From an uncultured Variovorax sp. (GTDB lineage: Bacteria; Pseudomonadota; Gammaproteobacteria; Burkholderiales; Burkholderiaceae), in contig CAMLCW010000106.1 in the NCBI GenBank assembly GCA_946478645.1, positions 1-13,508 on the forward strand: a stretch of 13,508 nucleotides of DNA, written 5' to 3'. The position numbers were made by a program, and so were the translations under genes. Below the pieces are notes generated by a model. It saw nothing but the letters and a program-made list of their open reading frames with translations. It was not told the origin of the DNA and made no database searches. Each line of letters begins with the position of its first letter. Positions within the stretch are counted from its first letter, which is position 1. Positions 6,484-13,328 of this stretch are shown piece by piece.

Positions 6484-7790
6484 CCTGGAGGCGTCGCAGA
6501 GGCCGTCCCGATGCGCCGGCGGCGGAAGCCCCGACCGTTGCGGTGGATCAGGAGACCGGCGAGATCCTGGGTCCGCCCGGCGGCGCGTCCGATCGGGACG
6601 GGCGCGCGGCGGCGGACGCGGATGGCCGCGGCGTCGCGGGCGAGCGGTCGATTCCGTCGGTCAACCGCGAGAGGTCGATCCAGTCGCGCATCAGCACGGC
6701 GCTGGCGCTCGGCACCGTCGTGCTGCTCGGCGCAGGCTTCCTGTTCTGGTACTACAACACGCAGTTCGCGCGCACGCGCGATGCCGAGGAATCCGCCCGG
6801 AAGGCGGCGGCGGCGCGTGCCGCAGGCGAGATGAAGCTGCCCCCGCTCGGGCGCGTCGACCCCCCGGTGCCCGTCACGCCCGCAGCGGCGCCCGTGCCAG
6901 CCGTGCCGGCAGCGAGCACCGCGCCCAGCGGCCCGCCGCCCAAGAGCCCCGAGCAGCTCGCACTCGAGCGCCGGCTCGGCGCGCCGGTGCTGCGCCGTGC
7001 GTCGGCCGCGGCGCCAGCGGTCGCTGGCGCTGCCGGCGCCTCCGCCGCAGTCCCGCCGCTGTCGCTCTCGATGGCCGGCATGTCCCCGGTAGCCGGTTCG
7101 TCGCACGGGCCGGCAGTCGCGCTCGATGCCGACGGCGCCGGCACGCTCGCAGACCGGCTCGCGCCGACACCGACACCCGCGGCGGCTGCCCGGATGCTGC
7201 CGACGCGCCGCTTGCTGCTGCCCAAGGGCGCCTTCATCGATTGCACGCTCGAGACGGCGATCGATTCGACCTACGCCGGCATGATCACCTGCGTGGGGGC
7301 GAGCGACGTCTACGGCGCGGACGGCCGGGTCGTGCTGCTCGAGCGCGGCACCAAGTACGTGGGGGAACAGCGCGGCGAGCCGCGCCAGGGGCAGGGGCGG
7401 GTCTTCGTGCTCTGGAACGAGGCGCGAACGCCCGCCGGGGTGGTGGTTCAGCTCGCCTCCCCGGGGACTGACGAACTCGGCCGCACCGGGTTGCCGGGGT
7501 TCGTGGACACGCATTTCTGGCAGCGCTTCGGCGCCGCCATCCTGGTGTCGGTGATCGACGGCGCGGTGCAGGCGGCCGCGGCCCGCCAGCGCCGCACCCC
7601 GCAGGTCGGCGGCGGCGGCGTGGTGCTGAATCCGCAGGGCGGCCGCGACGTGATGGCCGAGGTGCTGCGCAACACGGCGTCGATCCCGCCCACAGTGATC
7701 AAGAACCATGGCGAGCGCATCCAGATCCTCGTGGCGCGCGACGTGGATTTCCGCAGCGTGTATGCACTCCGGACCGATGCCCGACGCTGA
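6480..7790 (+). CDS. virB10: VirB10/TrbI family core-complex protein
   Basis: This 436-residue protein starts at ATG 6480, again in an ATGA overlap. The cytoplasmic N-terminus is Arg-rich and contains V-D-Q-E-T-G-E-I-L-G-P-P. A single transmembrane helix lies at about 74-92 (ending F-L-F-W-Y-Y-N). A long Ala/Pro-rich periplasmic linker (about 115-235) spans the envelope. The TrbI-type beta-barrel domain starts near residue 245 with L-L-P-K-G-A-F-I-D-C. It contains the expected A-I-D-S-T-Y-A-G-M, D-V-Y-G-A-D-G-R-V-V-L-L-E-R-G, and S-P-G-T-D-E-L-G-R-T-G-L-P-G-F-V-D. The H-F-W-Q-R-F-G-A-A-I-L-V-S segment is next to the antenna that crosses the outer membrane. VirB10 touches both membranes and relays ATP-driven changes to the channel. 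All expected blocks are present. Confidence 0.96.
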   Translation: MTWRRRRGRPDAPAAEAPTVAVDQETGEILGPPGGASDRDGRAAADADGRGVAGERSIPSVNRERSIQSRISTALALGTVVLLGAGFLFWYYNTQFARTRDAEESARKAAAARAAGEMKLPPLGRVDPPVPVTPAAAPVPAVPAASTAPSGPPPKSPEQLALERRLGAPVLRRASAAAPAVAGAAGASAAVPPLSLSMAGMSPVAGSSHGPAVALDADGAGTLADRLAPTPTPAAAARMLPTRRLLLPKGAFIDCTLETAIDSTYAGMITCVGASDVYGADGRVVLLERGTKYVGEQRGEPRQGQGRVFVLWNEARTPAGVVVQLASPGTDELGRTGLPGFVDTHFWQRFGAAILVSVIDGAVQAAAARQRRTPQVGGGGVVLNPQGGRDVMAEVLRNTASIPPTVIKNHGERIQILVARDVDFRSVYALRTDARR

Positions 7791-8829
7791 GAGCCAGCGC
7801 CCGGAGGAGCCCTCCTCGCTCGCGCTCTTCCTCGGGCCGCTCGCGCCATGGCTGGACGATCCGGACACGACCGAGATCTGCATCAACCAGCCCGGGTGCG
7901 CGTTCGTCGAGCGCGCGTCGGGCTGGAGCCGCGAGCACTTGCCGTTCGCCACGTTCGACTGGTGCGTCTCGGTCGCCAAGCTGGTCGCGAACCACACGCG
8001 ACAGCGCATCTCGTCGCACGAGCCGCTGCTGTCGGCCACGCTGCCCGGCGGCGAGCGCATCCAGATCGTGCTCCCCCCGGCAACCGAGGCGCACACGGTC
8101 TCGATCACGATCCGCCGGCCGTCGGGCGTGCTCTGGACGCTCGAACAGCTCGAGGCGCTCGGCGTGTTCGAAGCGGCCCGGCGTGCGCTGCCGGCGCGTG
8201 CGCACGAGGCCGGGGACCTGTCGGCGGCAGACAGCGAACTCGCGGGCCTGCTCGACAGGCGCGAATTCGTGGGCTTCCTGCGCCGCGCGGTTCAGTTGCG
8301 GCGCAACATCCTCCTGTCGGGCGCCACGGGCTCGGGCAAGACGACGGTGAGCAAGGCACTGATCCTCGAGGTGCCGCGCGACGACCGGCTCGTGACGATC
8401 GAGGACGTCAAGGAGCTGTCGCTGCGCAACCAGCCCAACCATGTGCGGCTCTTCTATTCGCAGGGCGCGCAGGGGCAGGCGGCGGTCACGCCCGGCCAGC
8501 TGCTCGCGAGCGCCAAGCGCCAGCGGCCGGACCGGATCTTCGTGTCCGAGCTGCGCACCGGCGAGGAGGTCTACGACTATCTCGTCTCGGTGAACACCGG
8601 CCACCCGGGCTCGATCACGAGCGTGCATGCCGACAGCGCGGCGATGGCCTTCGTCGCCCTTGCGCAGTTGATGCGGCGCAGCCAGGCCGGACAGGGCATG
8701 TCGACGCGCGAGGGGGTGGAGCTGGCGCAGCTCAGCGTGGACGTGGTGGTGCAGTGCGCGCGCGAGCGCCAGCGCCGCGTGGTGCGGGAGATCTGGCATG
8801 ACCCAGGCGCCAGGCACAGGCACGGCTAG
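7777..8829 (+). CDS. virB11: VirB11 family hexameric traffic ATPase
   Basis: This 350-residue secretion ATPase (VirB11/PulE superfamily) acts at the cytoplasmic base of the channel. Walker A is G-A-T-G-S-G-K-T at residues 182-189 (Lys188). The Asp box region is T-I-E-D-V-K-E-L. Walker B is R-P-D-R-I-F-V-S-E-L-R (Glu258). The His box is G-H-P-G-S-I-T-S-V-H-A-D (His284). All catalytic motifs are intact and the length is normal. The start is the least certain in the operon. ATG 7777 overlaps virB10 by 14 bases and gives M-P-D-A-E-S. ATG 7762 and ATG 7708 are in frame upstream, but none has a clear Shine-Dalgarno site; 7777 gives the usual family length. The end overlaps virD4 by 32 bases. Confidence 0.96.
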   Translation: MPDAESQRPEEPSSLALFLGPLAPWLDDPDTTEICINQPGCAFVERASGWSREHLPFATFDWCVSVAKLVANHTRQRISSHEPLLSATLPGGERIQIVLPPATEAHTVSITIRRPSGVLWTLEQLEALGVFEAARRALPARAHEAGDLSAADSELAGLLDRREFVGFLRRAVQLRRNILLSGATGSGKTTVSKALILEVPRDDRLVTIEDVKELSLRNQPNHVRLFYSQGAQGQAAVTPGQLLASAKRQRPDRIFVSELRTGEEVYDYLVSVNTGHPGSITSVHADSAAMAFVALAQLMRRSQAGQGMSTREGVELAQLSVDVVVQCARERQRRVVREIWHDPGARHRHG

Positions 8830-10699
8830 CGTACCGAAGGTGCTCGCGGCGCTGCTGCTCGCGGCAGTGCTCGGCCTGCATCTCGCGGGATATTTCTTCC
8901 TGCTCGCAATGCAGCTGCCGCCCCGCGACGCGACACCGCTGACGCTCTACCGGTACTGGCAGGCGCATGGCGGCGATCGCCAGGAGGTCCGCCGCGCCCT
9001 GGTCATCGCGTTCGTCGGCAGCGAGGCGCTGGTGCTCGGACTCGCGGGCTTCGCGATGCTGCCGAGACCCCGTGCGCTGCACGGAGAAGCCCGGTTCGCC
9101 CAGCGACGCGAGATCGAGCGCGCCGGTTTGCTGGGCGAGCACGGGATCATCCTCGGGCGCCTGGGCCGGCGTTACCTGATGCTGCCGGGCCAGCAGGGCG
9201 TGGCGCTCGAGGCGCCGCCGCGCAGCGGCAAGGGCGTCGGCCTGGTGATACCGAACCTGCTGAACTGGCCCGGCTCGACGATCGTGAGCGACATCAAGGG
9301 CGAGAACTTCCTGCGCACGGCCGGCTACCGCCAGACCCATGGTCAGGAGGTCCATCTGTTCGATCCGCTGTCCGAGCGCGAATGTTCGGCGCGCTGGAAT
9401 CCCCTCGGCTATGTCTCGAACATGCCGTACCGCTGCATCGACGACTTGCAGCGCATTGGCAGCATGCTTTTCCCGGACCCCACAGCGGGCGATCCGTTCT
9501 GGACCTCGTCGGCGCGTTCCCTGTTCCTCGGCATCGCACTCTACCTGTTCGAGACGCAGGGGGCGACGCGCACGCTCGGCGAGGTGCTGCGCCAGGGGAT
9601 GGCGAGCGACGACGAGGGCTTCCAGAAGCACTGGAAGCGCGTGATCGACGCCTGCGAGCGCGCGGGCTACCCGCTGTCGCAGGAGACGGTGCGCAGCCTC
9701 TACGACGTGATCGACCTTGCGCCCACCACGGCTTCGAGCATCCGCAAGACGTTCACGAGCCGGCTCGACCTCTGGCTCAATCCGATGATCGACGCGGCGA
9801 CATCGGCGAACGACTTCGACCTGCGCGCGCTGCGCAGGCGCCCGATCTCGATCTACGTGCAGATCAATCCCGACAACATCGCGCGGTTGCAGCCGCTGCT
9901 GAACCTCTTCTTCCAGCAGGCGATCGGTCTGCAGACGCGCGAGCTGCCCGAGCAAAACCCGGCGCTGCGCCACCAGCTGCTGCTGATGCTCGATGAGTTT
10001 CCTGCGCTCGGGCGCATTCCCGTGATCGCGGAGTCGACCGCGTTCCTGCCGGGCTACAACGTGCGCACGGTGATCATCGTGCAGTCGAATTCGCAGTTGA
10101 TCGAGAAATACGGCGTCGAGGGGGCCAAGTCGATCCGCAAGATGCTCGCTGCGCGCGTCGTGTTTCCGCCGAAAGAGTTCGAGGATGCGGAGGCGGTTTC
10201 GCGCGAGCTCGGTACCCTCACGGTGCGGCAGAAGAGCATCAGCCGGCCGATGTGGGGCGACGCGGGTCGCTCGCCGACCGTGAACATCAGCGAGCAGCCG
10301 CGCCGGCTGCTGCTCGCGCAGGAAGTCAAGACGCTCGGGCCCGAGCGCATGATCCTCTTCCACGAGGGGCTGCGGCCGGTGCTCGCGCAGCGTATCTGCT
10401 ACTTCCGCGACCGGCACTTCGCACGGCGCGAGCGGCCGCCGCCGCAGGTGCCCCGCCTCGAGATCGCGCAGGCCCGCAGCCATCCCGCGGGCGCGGGGTC
10501 CTGCCCCCTGCCTGCGCCGGCCCCCCGTACGGCTGTTGCGGCCGGTACCTCGGGCGTGCCGCTCGAACCGCGGGCCGGCGCGCTCGGACTCGACGCGTTC
10601 TCGCTCGATTTCGGAGACGTGGAGATCCCGCGCAGCCCGATGAGCGAGGTCGAGATCCAGGCGGCGGCGGCCCACTTCCTGTCACGGATGCTGGATTGA
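8798..10699 (+). CDS. virD4: VirD4/TraG family type IV coupling protein
   Basis: This 633-residue DNA-pump ATPase brings the relaxase-DNA complex to the channel. Two N-terminal transmembrane segments lie at about 9-34 and 67-89. A soluble nucleotide-binding domain follows, with Walker A A-P-P-R-S-G-K-G at residues 139-146 (Lys145) and then the VirD4-typical V-S-D-I-K-G-E-N. Walker B is L-L-L-M-L-D-E-F-P-A-L-G (Asp399, Glu400). V-Q-S-N-S-Q-L-I-E-K-Y-G and I-L-F-H-E-G-L-R-P-V are also typical. A low-complexity Pro/Ala stretch (about 545-590) precedes a C-terminal tail ending S-E-V-E-I-Q-A-A-A-A-H-F-L, common in the TraG group of proteobacterial elements. ATG 8798 has GGAG at 8787-8790. Presence of a coupling protein argues for DNA transfer rather than a pure effector secretion role. 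Confidence 0.96.
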   Translation: MTQAPGTGTASVPKVLAALLLAAVLGLHLAGYFFLLAMQLPPRDATPLTLYRYWQAHGGDRQEVRRALVIAFVGSEALVLGLAGFAMLPRPRALHGEARFAQRREIERAGLLGEHGIILGRLGRRYLMLPGQQGVALEAPPRSGKGVGLVIPNLLNWPGSTIVSDIKGENFLRTAGYRQTHGQEVHLFDPLSERECSARWNPLGYVSNMPYRCIDDLQRIGSMLFPDPTAGDPFWTSSARSLFLGIALYLFETQGATRTLGEVLRQGMASDDEGFQKHWKRVIDACERAGYPLSQETVRSLYDVIDLAPTTASSIRKTFTSRLDLWLNPMIDAATSANDFDLRALRRRPISIYVQINPDNIARLQPLLNLFFQQAIGLQTRELPEQNPALRHQLLLMLDEFPALGRIPVIAESTAFLPGYNVRTVIIVQSNSQLIEKYGVEGAKSIRKMLAARVVFPPKEFEDAEAVSRELGTLTVRQKSISRPMWGDAGRSPTVNISEQPRRLLLAQEVKTLGPERMILFHEGLRPVLAQRICYFRDRHFARRERPPPQVPRLEIAQARSHPAGAGSCPLPAPAPRTAVAAGTSGVPLEPRAGALGLDAFSLDFGDVEIPRSPMSEVEIQAAAAHFLSRMLD

Positions 10700-10718
10700 G
10701 CCGGCTACGGAGAAGACC

Positions 10719-11831
10719 ATGCGCTCTGCAAGTGATGACCAGGATCCTGGCGCCGGTGGCGACGCCGTGCGCGAGGTGCCGCCGCACCCCGAACGCGCGG
10801 CGAACCGGATCGTGCCCGATGCGGTGGCGAGGCGCTTCCTGCGCACGGGCGACCGGTACTCCTTTCCCGATCGCACGCTGGCCTTCGAGGACGCGGGCAC
10901 GCGGCTGCGGGTGGTGTCTCACGATCTCGAGGTCCTGCACGCCATCGTCGCGATCATGCGGGCGCGCGGCTGGCAGGCGGTGGAGGTGACGGGCGCCCCA
11001 GCGTTCCGCCGGCAGCTCTGGCGCGAAGCGACGCTGCAAGGGCTTGAAGTTCGCGGCCATGAACCCGACCGGCAGGACCGCGAGGCGATCCGCCCCGCGC
11101 TCGCGCGCGGTCCTGCCGTCGAGCCGCCATCCCCATCCCGGCGGCCGCACGCCGCGCCGCAACCCGGTGTGGCGGCGGCGCCGCCGCAGGCGGTGCGTGG
11201 CGACCTGCGTTCGCCGCTCGCCGGGGTGCTGCTGGCGCAGGCCGCGGCGCCCTACCGCTTCGATCCTGCACAGGGGCTGTCGTACTACGCGCGCATCCGC
11301 ACAGAGACGGGAGAGCGGACGGTCTGGGGCGCGGACCTCGAGCGCGCCATCGCCGAATCGCGCTCCCGCGCGCAGGTCGGCGACGAGGTGGTGGTCTGGC
11401 CGCGAGGCGCGCAGCCCGTGAGGCTGCGCAAGACGAGGCGCAATGATGCGGGCGAACACGCCGGTGAGCAGCGGTTGCGGGCTTCGCGCACCATCTGGAC
11501 CGTGGAGAAGCCGCGGTATGTCGAAGCATTGCGGCACATGGCCGAGATCGTGCGTGACGGCCAGATGCCGGCGGCGTCTGCCCTCGAGAGGGAGCCGGAA
11601 CTGGCCGTGGCATTCGCCGGACTGCGGCTCGCCGCGCAGTTCGCGCGCGCCCTCACACCGCGCGAGGACGACCAGGCGCGGATCGTCGAGGCGATCCGCA
11701 CGAGACTGGTCCATGCGATCGAACGCGGGGATCGCCTGCGGCTGCCCGGGGCGCGCACACATGGCCACCCCGCCCGGTCCCGGGCGCGCGGCGGACCCGC
11801 GGTCCGCGATGAGGCCCCCGCGCGTGGCTGA
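10719..11831 (+). CDS. Stand-alone LPD7-domain mobile-element protein (relaxase C-terminal-like)
   Basis: This 370-residue protein starts at ATG 10719, with GGAG at 10709-10712. Residues about 35-120 look like the LPD7 (large polyvalent protein-associated) domain. The visible pieces are R-F-L-R-T-G-D-R-Y-S-F-P, A-F-E-D-A-G-T-R-L, A-R-G-W-Q-A-V-E-V-T-G, and F-R-R-Q-L-W-R-E-A. A Pro/Arg-rich linker (about 121-165) leads to a second block at 168-240 with A-P-Y-R-F-D, L-S-Y-Y-A-R-I, and T-V-W-G-A-D-L-E-R-A-I. This block is often found after LPD7 in relaxases and in primase-like proteins of conjugative elements. A helical tail follows. There is no relaxase HUH/Tyr active site and no primase motif. 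A role in DNA processing or entry into the recipient is inferred from domain company and from its place after virD4; the biochemical activity is unknown. Confidence 0.82.
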   Translation: MRSASDDQDPGAGGDAVREVPPHPERAANRIVPDAVARRFLRTGDRYSFPDRTLAFEDAGTRLRVVSHDLEVLHAIVAIMRARGWQAVEVTGAPAFRRQLWREATLQGLEVRGHEPDRQDREAIRPALARGPAVEPPSPSRRPHAAPQPGVAAAPPQAVRGDLRSPLAGVLLAQAAAPYRFDPAQGLSYYARIRTETGERTVWGADLERAIAESRSRAQVGDEVVVWPRGAQPVRLRKTRRNDAGEHAGEQRLRASRTIWTVEKPRYVEALRHMAEIVRDGQMPAASALEREPELAVAFAGLRLAAQFARALTPREDDQARIVEAIRTRLVHAIERGDRLRLPGARTHGHPARSRARGGPAVRDEAPARG

Positions 11832-12558
11832 AGGCCGTCGCGCGCAGCAACGGCGGCATCGCCCCGCAGCCTTGGACGCGACCGCCTCCACCGCCTGCGC
11901 GCCGGTCGGAAGGCCGCTCGTTGCAGACGGCAGCCTCGAGGCGTTGAAGTGGCTCGCCGCGGGACTGATGGTGCTCGACCACGCCAACCGGTTCCTGTTC
12001 GATGGCGCCTGCGCGATCCTGTACGACCTCGGGCGCCTTGCGATGCCGGTGTTCGGCTTCGTCCTCATGCACAACCTGGCGCGACCCCGCGCGCTGGCCG
12101 CCGGCGTGCATCGACGGATCATGGCCCGGCTGTTCGGCTTCGGCCTGCTGGCGACGCCGGCGCATGCGGCGCTGGCGGGTTGGTGGCCGCTGAACGTGCT
12201 GTGGATGCTCCTGCTCTCGGTGGGCATCGTCTGGCTGGCCGAGCGGCGGCGGTACACGCTGGCGGTGCTTGCCTTCGCGGTGGCAGGCCCGATGGTGGAG
12301 TTCTGGTGGTTCGGTGTGCTCGCCTGCCTCGGCGCCTGGGGCTACTGCCGCCGACCAACGGCGGGACGCCTCGCGCTCTGGGCGCTCGCGCTGGGCGCGC
12401 TCTGGATCGTGAACCGGAACCTGGCGGCGCTCGCGGCGTTGCCCTTGCTCTGGGCAGCGGCAAGGATCGAGGTGCCGGTCGCGCGGTGTCGCTGGCTCTT
12501 CTACATCTTCTACCCCGCTCATCTGGTGCTGCTCCGGGCGCTGCAGCCTGCGTTCTGA
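11809..12558 (+). CDS. traX: TraX family membrane protein (pilin-modifying acetylase type)
   Basis: This is a polytopic membrane protein of about 249 residues. The conserved TraX opening A-L-K-W-L-A-A-G-L-M-V-L-D-H-A-N lies at about 45-60 (Asp57, His58). It is followed by G-R-L-A-M-P-V-F-G-F and roughly six further hydrophobic segments to the end (Y-I-F-Y-P-A-H-L-V-L-L). F-plasmid TraX acetylates the pilin N-terminus, and IncP TrbP is a homologue acting in pilin maturation, so a pilin-modifying role is likely. The start is uncertain: ATG 11809 and GTG 11824 both overlap the previous gene's end, while ATG 11761 would add 16 residues. None has a strong ribosome site; GAGG at 11811-11814 could serve GTG 11824. 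It is the last gene of the transfer operon seen here. Confidence 0.88.
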   Translation: MRPPRVAEGRRAQQRRHRPAALDATASTACAPVGRPLVADGSLEALKWLAAGLMVLDHANRFLFDGACAILYDLGRLAMPVFGFVLMHNLARPRALAAGVHRRIMARLFGFGLLATPAHAALAGWWPLNVLWMLLLSVGIVWLAERRRYTLAVLAFAVAGPMVEFWWFGVLACLGAWGYCRRPTAGRLALWALALGALWIVNRNLAALAALPLLWAAARIEVPVARCRWLFYIFYPAHLVLLRALQPAF

Positions 12559-12825
12559 GCGGCCTCCTGCGCCGCCAGGCTGTTTCGGCGTGCCTCACGG
12601 GCCTGCGTCCGACATGCGCCGCGGACAGGCTCGCGCCCCGAGCGCCGGCTCTGCCGGGACGGAAGGCCGTACAGCGGAGGCTCCCGCCGCTGCTACCGCA
12701 GCCGCGCGCTTGCGCGAGCACCGCTTCCGCTCCGGGCGCACTGTCGCGGGTGCGATGAGCGGCTGCGCCTGGCACCGCAGGGCAACTGCGCGGTAGCGCG
12801 GTGCACCAGAGCGCCAGCCTAAAAA
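12559..12825 (+). other. Intergenic gap without a convincing gene
   Basis: This stretch separates the transfer operon from the regulator. Short frames exist on both strands, but none has a ribosome site, a recognisable domain or natural protein composition; they are rich in Arg, Ala, Cys and Pro. No T-run follows any hairpin, so no classical rho-independent terminator for the traX transcript is visible. The GC-rich character persists until about 12819, where an A-run (12821-12826) begins the AT-richer promoter region of the regulator. Confidence 0.6.
12772..12804 (+). repeat. Inverted repeat, 7-bp arms (possible hairpin)
   Basis: GCACCGC at 12772-12778 is exactly complementary to GCGGTGC at 12798-12804, with a 19-base loop. 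It lies between traX and the regulator. There is no T-tract after it, so it is not a standard terminator. It could be a structured RNA end, a site-specific recombination element, or chance in GC-rich DNA. Confidence 0.35.
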
Positions 12826-12827
12826 AT

Positions 12828-12860
12828 CCATCCTCGCACCATCCATATGGATGGTATAGT
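12828..12860 (+). promoter_or_regulatory. Operator plus extended -10 promoter of the ribbon-helix-helix gene
   Basis: An 18-bp perfect palindrome, ACCATCCATATGGATGGT, occupies 12838-12855. Its half-site CCATCC occurs at 12839-12844 and inverted at 12849-12854. A third copy, in direct orientation, lies at 12828-12833, 11 bp (one helical turn) upstream. The palindrome runs into TGG-TATAGT (12852-12860), an extended -10 element (TGn plus TATAGT at 12855-12860). The region 17 bp upstream has no good -35, which is common for extended -10 promoters. An A-run at 12821-12826 may assist. Binding at the palindrome would block RNA polymerase, so autorepression by the adjacent regulator is the natural reading. 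Confidence 0.72.
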
Positions 12861-12865
12861 GACCC

Positions 12866-13291
12866 ATGTCTGCGATCCGCTCCCCTCTGCCTGCCCCTGC
12901 CAAGGCGCCCGAATCCGAGAAGATCACGATCAACCTCGGCTTCGTCGACCTGGGCCACATCGACCTGCTCGTGGCCGAGGGCTTCTATTCGAACCGGACT
13001 GACTTCATCCGCACCGCCATCCGCACGCACCTGGCGACGCACGCCGATGCATTGCGGCAGGCCGTCTCGCGCAAGACGCTGGTGCTCGGGCTGCAGAGCT
13101 TCTCGGCCGCCGAACTGGAGGCGGTGCGCGCCGCGGGCGAGACGCTGCAGATTCGTGTGCTCGGGCTGGCCGTGATCGCACCCGACGTGAGCCCCGAGCT
13201 TGCGGCCGCCACCATCGATTCCCTTACCGTCCTCGGTGCCCTCCACGCGACGCCGGCCGTCAAGGCCGTACTCGCGGGCCGCATCCGATGA
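12866..13291 (+). CDS. Ribbon-helix-helix (CopG-like) transcriptional regulator
   Basis: This 141-residue protein has an N-terminal ribbon-helix-helix DNA-binding fold. The strand is K-I-T-I-N-L (about 19-24), helix A is about 28-38 (L-G-H-I-D-L-L-V-A-E-G), the turn is F-Y-S-N-R-T, and helix B is T-D-F-I-R-T-A-I-R-T-H-L (45-56). An extra C-terminal part of about 80 residues (for example T-L-V-L-G-L-Q-S-F-S and L-Q-I-R-V-L-G-L-A-V) may sense a signal or form oligomers. It is longer than plasmid CopG (45 residues). ATG 12866 has no Shine-Dalgarno site and begins about six bases after the -10 hexamer, so the mRNA is probably leaderless. It likely represses itself and the depolymerase-like gene that follows. 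It is not obviously part of the transfer operon. Confidence 0.88.
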   Translation: MSAIRSPLPAPAKAPESEKITINLGFVDLGHIDLLVAEGFYSNRTDFIRTAIRTHLATHADALRQAVSRKTLVLGLQSFSAAELEAVRAAGETLQIRVLGLAVIAPDVSPELAAATIDSLTVLGALHATPAVKAVLAGRIR

Positions 13292-13328
13292 CGACGCACG
13301 GCAACAACAACGGACTCAATTCTTGCCA

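Noticed and set aside
6156..8108. 650-codon open frame on the minus strand opposite virB9-virB11
   Set aside because: It lies wholly antisense to three well-supported genes, its translation is dominated by Arg, Ala, His and Gly with no domain, and long antisense frames are expected in DNA with this codon bias.
8732..10675. 647-codon open frame on the minus strand opposite virD4
   Set aside because: The product has the same low-complexity Arg/Glu/His composition, has no motif, and mirrors the GC-rich third positions of virD4, which carries all its catalytic motifs on the plus strand.
10326..12257. 643-codon open frame on the minus strand opposite the LPD7 protein and traX
   Set aside because: It spans three plus-strand genes and their junctions and encodes no recognisable domain; treated as an antisense shadow.
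12703..12716. CGCGC-GCTT-GCGCG hairpin as a terminator for the transfer operon
   Set aside because: The stem is only 5 bp and no T-run follows; such GC alternations are frequent by chance here.
12595..12960. 121-codon minus-strand frame across the intergenic gap
   Set aside because: It runs through the palindromic operator and the start of the regulator, lacks a ribosome site, and has an unnatural Arg/Ala-rich sequence.
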